Shown piece by piece: positions 60,783-64,000 of a stretch of DNA of 64,000 nt. The notes under the pieces are model-generated. The model was not told where the DNA came from. It saw only the letters and a program-made list of their open reading frames with translations, and did no database searches. The position numbers were made by a program, and so were the translations under genes. This stretch comes from Pseudanabaena yagii GIHE-NHR1 (lineage in GTDB: Bacteria; Cyanobacteriota; Cyanobacteriia; Pseudanabaenales; Pseudanabaenaceae): assembly GCF_012863495.1 (NCBI RefSeq), contig NZ_JAAVJL010000001.1, forward strand, positions 124,001-188,000, written 5' to 3'. Position 1 is the stretch's first letter, and each line of letters opens with the position of its first letter.

Positions 60783-62561
60783 ATGCTGCTTGAAGTTGAC
60801 AACTTGACTGTTCGCTATGGCGAAGCAACGCCTGCGGTCGATCGCGTGACTTTTCATTTGCAAGCAGGTGAAGCGCTGGGATTAATTGGTGAAAGCGGCT
60901 GTGGTAAATCGACCATCGGGCGATCGCTAATCAAGCTATTACCCAAATATGCCAATGTCGAGGGGACGATTTGCGTCGATGGGGAAGAAATTGCGGAGAA
61001 AAAAGATGGAACATGGCGCGGTGAAAAGGTCGGCTTAATTTTCCAAGATCCGATGACAAGGCTCGATCCCTTGATGAGCATCGAAGATCATGGGTTAGAA
61101 GTATTGTCTTCCCACTATCCTAAACTTTCATCGCAGTCGGCAAAACAGCGCATACATGATGCCCTACGCTCGGTTCGCATCGATCCTAGTCGCGCTAAGC
61201 AATATCCCCACGAATTTAGCGGCGGGATGCGGCAGAGAGTAGCGATCGCTTTATCACTATTGCTAAATCCCGTTTTATTAATTGCCGATGAGCCAACTAC
61301 GAGCCTCGATGTCACCGTTGCTACTGATATTCTCAAGGAGCTAACAGTACTTCGCAAAACGCGATCGATGGGCTTATTGTTAGTTACCCATGACCTCGGT
61401 ATGGTTGCCGAATATTGCGATCGCATTGCCGTAATGTATAACGGGAATATTGTGGAAACTGGCTATGTGGAGCAGATCTTCCGCGATCCGCAGCATCCCT
61501 ACACCCAGAGTTTGCTAGCTTCAGTTCTCCATTTCAATCCAGAAGCATTAACTATCAGAACAGATGAATCTGAATCTCAAGATCAAGATACTGGGGAGGA
61601 AATTAATCAAAATATTGCAGATGATGTTCCCGTAGCTTCCGATGTCAATATTCTAGAAGACAGTCAAGAACAGACTAATGCTCAAGGGAATAGTCAAGAA
61701 TTTGCGATGATTGAGAAGTCAGTGACTTCTGTAAAAGCAGCTCCCAGAGTGATTCTCCATGTCAATCGCCTACAAAAGCATTATGTTACGGGGGGCAATC
61801 CGTTAACGCGCTTTGTTGATCCTTCTAATGGTTTAGTCAAAGCAGTTGATGGCATTGATTTAGAAATAATGTCAGGAGAAACCTTTGGGATTATTGGCGA
61901 AAGTGGCTCTGGCAAAAGTACAACGGGTCGAGCAATTTTGCAATTAATCAAACCCGATCGCGGTAGTTCTGTGCGATTTAATGGGGTGGAGTTAACCAAA
62001 CTCAAGGGTGAACAATTGCGCCAAATGCGATCGCAAATGCAAATGATCTTCCAAGATCCTCGCGCTTGCTTTAGCCCCTATATGACCGTTTTTAACAGCG
62101 TTGCCGATCCTTTAATAATTCATAACTTTGCCCCCAATCTCGAAGCGGCTAAGGATAAGGTCTATGCAATTCTCGAAAAAGTCGGACTTAATTCTGATCT
62201 TGCTGATCGCTATCCTTCGGACTTATCGGGTGGTCAATTGCAACGGGTAGCGATCGCCCGCGCCTTGATTACGCATCCCAAATTTATTATTTGCGATGAG
62301 CCTGTGAGTATGCTCGATGCGTCGATTCAGAGCCAAGTTTTGCAATTAATGCGCGATCTCAAACAGGAATTTAAGCTAACTTATATTTTCATTACCCACG
62401 ATCTCGCCGTGGCTCAATTTTTCTGCGATCGCATTGCGGTGATGCGTAAGGGTAAAATTGTAGAGCAGGGCAGTACTGAGGCAGTGTTGACCAATCCCCA
62501 ACATGAATACACCAAGTCTTTAATCGCTTCGATTCCACGCATTCCCTATGTCAATAATTAA
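60783..62561 (+). CDS. Peptide/nickel-type ABC transporter, fused double ATPase (DppD-DppF)
   Basis: This 592-residue cytosolic protein carries two complete ABC domains of the oligopeptide importer family. Domain 1 (~1-250) has Walker A GESGCGKS (36-43), signature FSGGMRQRV and Walker B LLIADEPTTSLDV. Domain 2 (~320-585) has Walker A GESGSGKS (372-379), LSGGQLQRVAIA and FIICDEPVSMLDA. An acidic linker (about 258-320) rich in Glu/Gln/Asp joins them. Such fusions (as YejF or GsiA) energise uptake of peptides or glutathione with two permeases and a binding protein, none of which is adjacent here, as is common in cyanobacteria. Confidence 0.93.
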   Translation: MLLEVDNLTVRYGEATPAVDRVTFHLQAGEALGLIGESGCGKSTIGRSLIKLLPKYANVEGTICVDGEEIAEKKDGTWRGEKVGLIFQDPMTRLDPLMSIEDHGLEVLSSHYPKLSSQSAKQRIHDALRSVRIDPSRAKQYPHEFSGGMRQRVAIALSLLLNPVLLIADEPTTSLDVTVATDILKELTVLRKTRSMGLLLVTHDLGMVAEYCDRIAVMYNGNIVETGYVEQIFRDPQHPYTQSLLASVLHFNPEALTIRTDESESQDQDTGEEINQNIADDVPVASDVNILEDSQEQTNAQGNSQEFAMIEKSVTSVKAAPRVILHVNRLQKHYVTGGNPLTRFVDPSNGLVKAVDGIDLEIMSGETFGIIGESGSGKSTTGRAILQLIKPDRGSSVRFNGVELTKLKGEQLRQMRSQMQMIFQDPRACFSPYMTVFNSVADPLIIHNFAPNLEAAKDKVYAILEKVGLNSDLADRYPSDLSGGQLQRVAIARALITHPKFIICDEPVSMLDASIQSQVLQLMRDLKQEFKLTYIFITHDLAVAQFFCDRIAVMRKGKIVEQGSTEAVLTNPQHEYTKSLIASIPRIPYVNN

Positions 62562-62562
62562 T

Positions 62563-62593
62563 CTAGGAAAAGATACTTCGTATCTTTTCCTAG
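62563..62593. terminator. Hairpin after the ABC ATPase gene
   Basis: ctaggaaaagatac, loop ttc, full complement, directly after the stop codon and 25 bp before the next start, so the two genes may be separately transcribed. Confidence 0.82.
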
Positions 62594-62618
62594 TGACTAT
62601 AAATCATTAACCGCGACA

Positions 62619-63986
62619 ATGCCCGATTTCCCTCCCGATTTTTTACCGCAAAATTTTCTTGATTCCCACTTTCTCAATCCCGATCGCTCTAATCTTGAAG
62701 ACATCCGTAAGTTGGGCTATGCCTTTGTCGATCTCATTGTTGATTCGGTTCTAGATACACAAAATCAAGCCTTCGTTCAGGATGAATCCTCTTTTAAAAT
62801 CAATATTCCTGAACATGGCGATAAACTTGCAGACTTGTTAGCCGAAGTGCGATCGCAGGTTTTGCCTCGTACTGTCAATTTCCAAAATCCTCGCTACATG
62901 GGACATATGGACAGTGTACCTACTGCGATTACGATTTGGGCAGATGCGCTCATCTCGGCTATTAACAACAATATGCTCAGTTATGAACTCGCTCCCGTAT
63001 TTACAGAAATGGAAGCACAACTGATGCAATGGTTTGGGAATCTCTTTGGAATGGGAACTGATTGTTTCGGTACATTGACCGCAGGGGGAAGTCTCGCCAA
63101 TATTTCGGGACTATTATTAGCGAGAAACTGGAAACAACCACAGAGCAAGACTGTAGGCGAGGCGAATAATTTAGTTGCCTTTGTCTCCGATGCTGCTCAT
63201 ACTTCCTTTGAGAAGGCGATGAATGTAATCGGTGTTGGCAAAGAGAACTTAGTACGAGTTCTCACCAATGATCGGGGTGAAATTATTCTCGAAGAATTAG
63301 AACTGGAAATCCAAAAAGCAATTAGACAAGGGAAACAACCTTTTTTTGTAGCAGCGATCGCAGGAACGACAGTCACAGGCGCAGTCGATGCGATTCAAGC
63401 CGTGGGAGAAATCGCTAAACGTTATGACTGCTGGTTTCATATCGATGCAGCCTACGGTGGCGCAGGGATTTTTTCGCCGAAATTACAACCGCTATTCCAA
63501 GGCTGTGAACTTGCGGACTCGATCACCTTTAATCCGCAAAAATGGCTATGGGTAGCGCGAACCTGTGCCATGCTCATCGTCAAAGATAAGCAGCATCTTG
63601 TCGATGGCTTTGATGGCGAACTTCCCTATATGGATGATCGCACTCTCAATTTTGGAAACCTTAACCTACAGGGAACGCGCCGTACCGATAGCCTGAAGCT
63701 ATGGATGGCACTGAAGGCGATGGGAATTTCAGGTTGTCGCTATCTCGTCGAGCGATCGCTAGATCTCTCCGATAACTTGAGACAATGGGTAGAAGCATCA
63801 CCCGAATTAGAACTAGTCTGTGAACCAACTCTAAATATTATCTGTTTGAAATCTAATAATCCAAACCTTAGTAGTACCTTCCTGCGTCAACAATGGATCG
63901 ATGCAGGGAAATTATGGCTATCTTTACCACTCTGGAAAGGCGATCGCATTCTCAAAGCCGTCGTTTTACATCCCTATGCAGGTTAG
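62619..63986 (+). CDS. Pyridoxal-dependent (group II) amino-acid decarboxylase
   Basis: This 455-residue fold-type I PLP decarboxylase belongs to the group that includes aromatic-L-amino-acid, glutamate and 2,4-diaminobutyrate decarboxylases. The features seen are NPRYMGHMDSVPTA, GTLTAGGSLANISGLL, SDAAHTSFEKA, HIDAAYGGAGIF and the PLP Lys308 in FNPQKWLWV. Length and motifs suit the diaminobutyrate or tyrosine/DOPA-type branches. The C-terminus (DRILKAVVLHPYAG) looks slightly short but ends at a proper stop inside the window. The product amine cannot be assigned. Confidence 0.88.
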   Translation: MPDFPPDFLPQNFLDSHFLNPDRSNLEDIRKLGYAFVDLIVDSVLDTQNQAFVQDESSFKINIPEHGDKLADLLAEVRSQVLPRTVNFQNPRYMGHMDSVPTAITIWADALISAINNNMLSYELAPVFTEMEAQLMQWFGNLFGMGTDCFGTLTAGGSLANISGLLLARNWKQPQSKTVGEANNLVAFVSDAAHTSFEKAMNVIGVGKENLVRVLTNDRGEIILEELELEIQKAIRQGKQPFFVAAIAGTTVTGAVDAIQAVGEIAKRYDCWFHIDAAYGGAGIFSPKLQPLFQGCELADSITFNPQKWLWVARTCAMLIVKDKQHLVDGFDGELPYMDDRTLNFGNLNLQGTRRTDSLKLWMALKAMGISGCRYLVERSLDLSDNLRQWVEASPELELVCEPTLNIICLKSNNPNLSSTFLRQQWIDAGKLWLSLPLWKGDRILKAVVLHPYAG

Positions 63987-64000
63987 CCCTTGTCTTTGAT

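Noticed and set aside
1-64000. tRNA, rRNA, tmRNA and common riboswitches
   Set aside because: I looked for TPsiC-type ggttcgaatcc blocks and acceptor pairing and for conserved riboswitch cores by eye and found none; a covariance search would be needed to exclude them.

Overview
The window is chromosomal DNA of a filamentous-type cyanobacterium, most likely Pseudanabaena or a close relative (inference). The reasons are the very frequent HIP1 octamer GCGATCGC, genes found almost only in cyanobacteria (a cyAbrB regulator, DUF3110, DUF4079, a pilin-like G/H protein, a CHAT/TPR protein, a Delta6-type acyl-lipid desaturase, a DUF6888/DUF6887 pair), and a very dense set of long intergenic hairpins. 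I saw no tRNA or rRNA gene. About 53 protein genes are supported, on both strands and mostly in units of one or two genes.

Layout. 1-7.2 kb: soluble lytic transglycosylase, a repeat-rich lipoprotein, an HD-domain protein, a flavin monooxygenase and threonine synthase. 7.3-12 kb is the accessory zone. It has two Uma2-family genes flanking an intact insertion sequence (8170-9664, 16-bp terminal repeats, 7-bp target duplication), a run of long CRISPR-like repeat units, and a 12-repeat CRISPR array (10212-11081). Repeat structure and decay place the leader of the array on its right, so it is read on the minus strand. No cas gene is present. 12-28 kb: hisD, a MNT/HEPN toxin-antitoxin pair overlapping a cobD-like gene, yajQ, an aldo/keto reductase with two Fe-S motifs, an orphan umuD, the desaturase, the CHAT protein, a methyltransferase, an acetyltransferase, argJ, and a DsbA-like/GST pair. 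28-41 kb: KtrB/KtrA potassium uptake, a NurA-like protein, a FecR and CHASE2-GGDEF-EAL pair, bioF, a diiron ferritin-like protein, thiL, the DUF6888/DUF6887 pair and argC. 42-64 kb: cyAbrB, TatD, cysteine desulfurase, Usp, PNPase, a NERD protein, an MlaE permease, PBP4-type peptidase, NagZ, trpF, an SRPBCC protein, a transmembrane pentapeptide-repeat protein, a double-ATPase peptide ABC protein and a PLP decarboxylase.

How the genes work together. Amino acid and cofactor synthesis is scattered as single genes (thrC, hisD, argJ, argC, trpF, cobD-like, bioF, thiL), as is usual in cyanobacteria. The lytic transglycosylase, PBP4 and NagZ serve cell-wall turnover and recycling. KtrB and KtrA form one potassium uptake system.

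The most unusual property of the window is its intergenic DNA. Almost every gene end carries a perfect or near-perfect 15-35 bp inverted repeat, usually with a 3-nt loop. Several belong to recognisable dispersed families with outer arms, internal duplications and compensatory changes, and some of them encode the last residues of the neighbouring protein.
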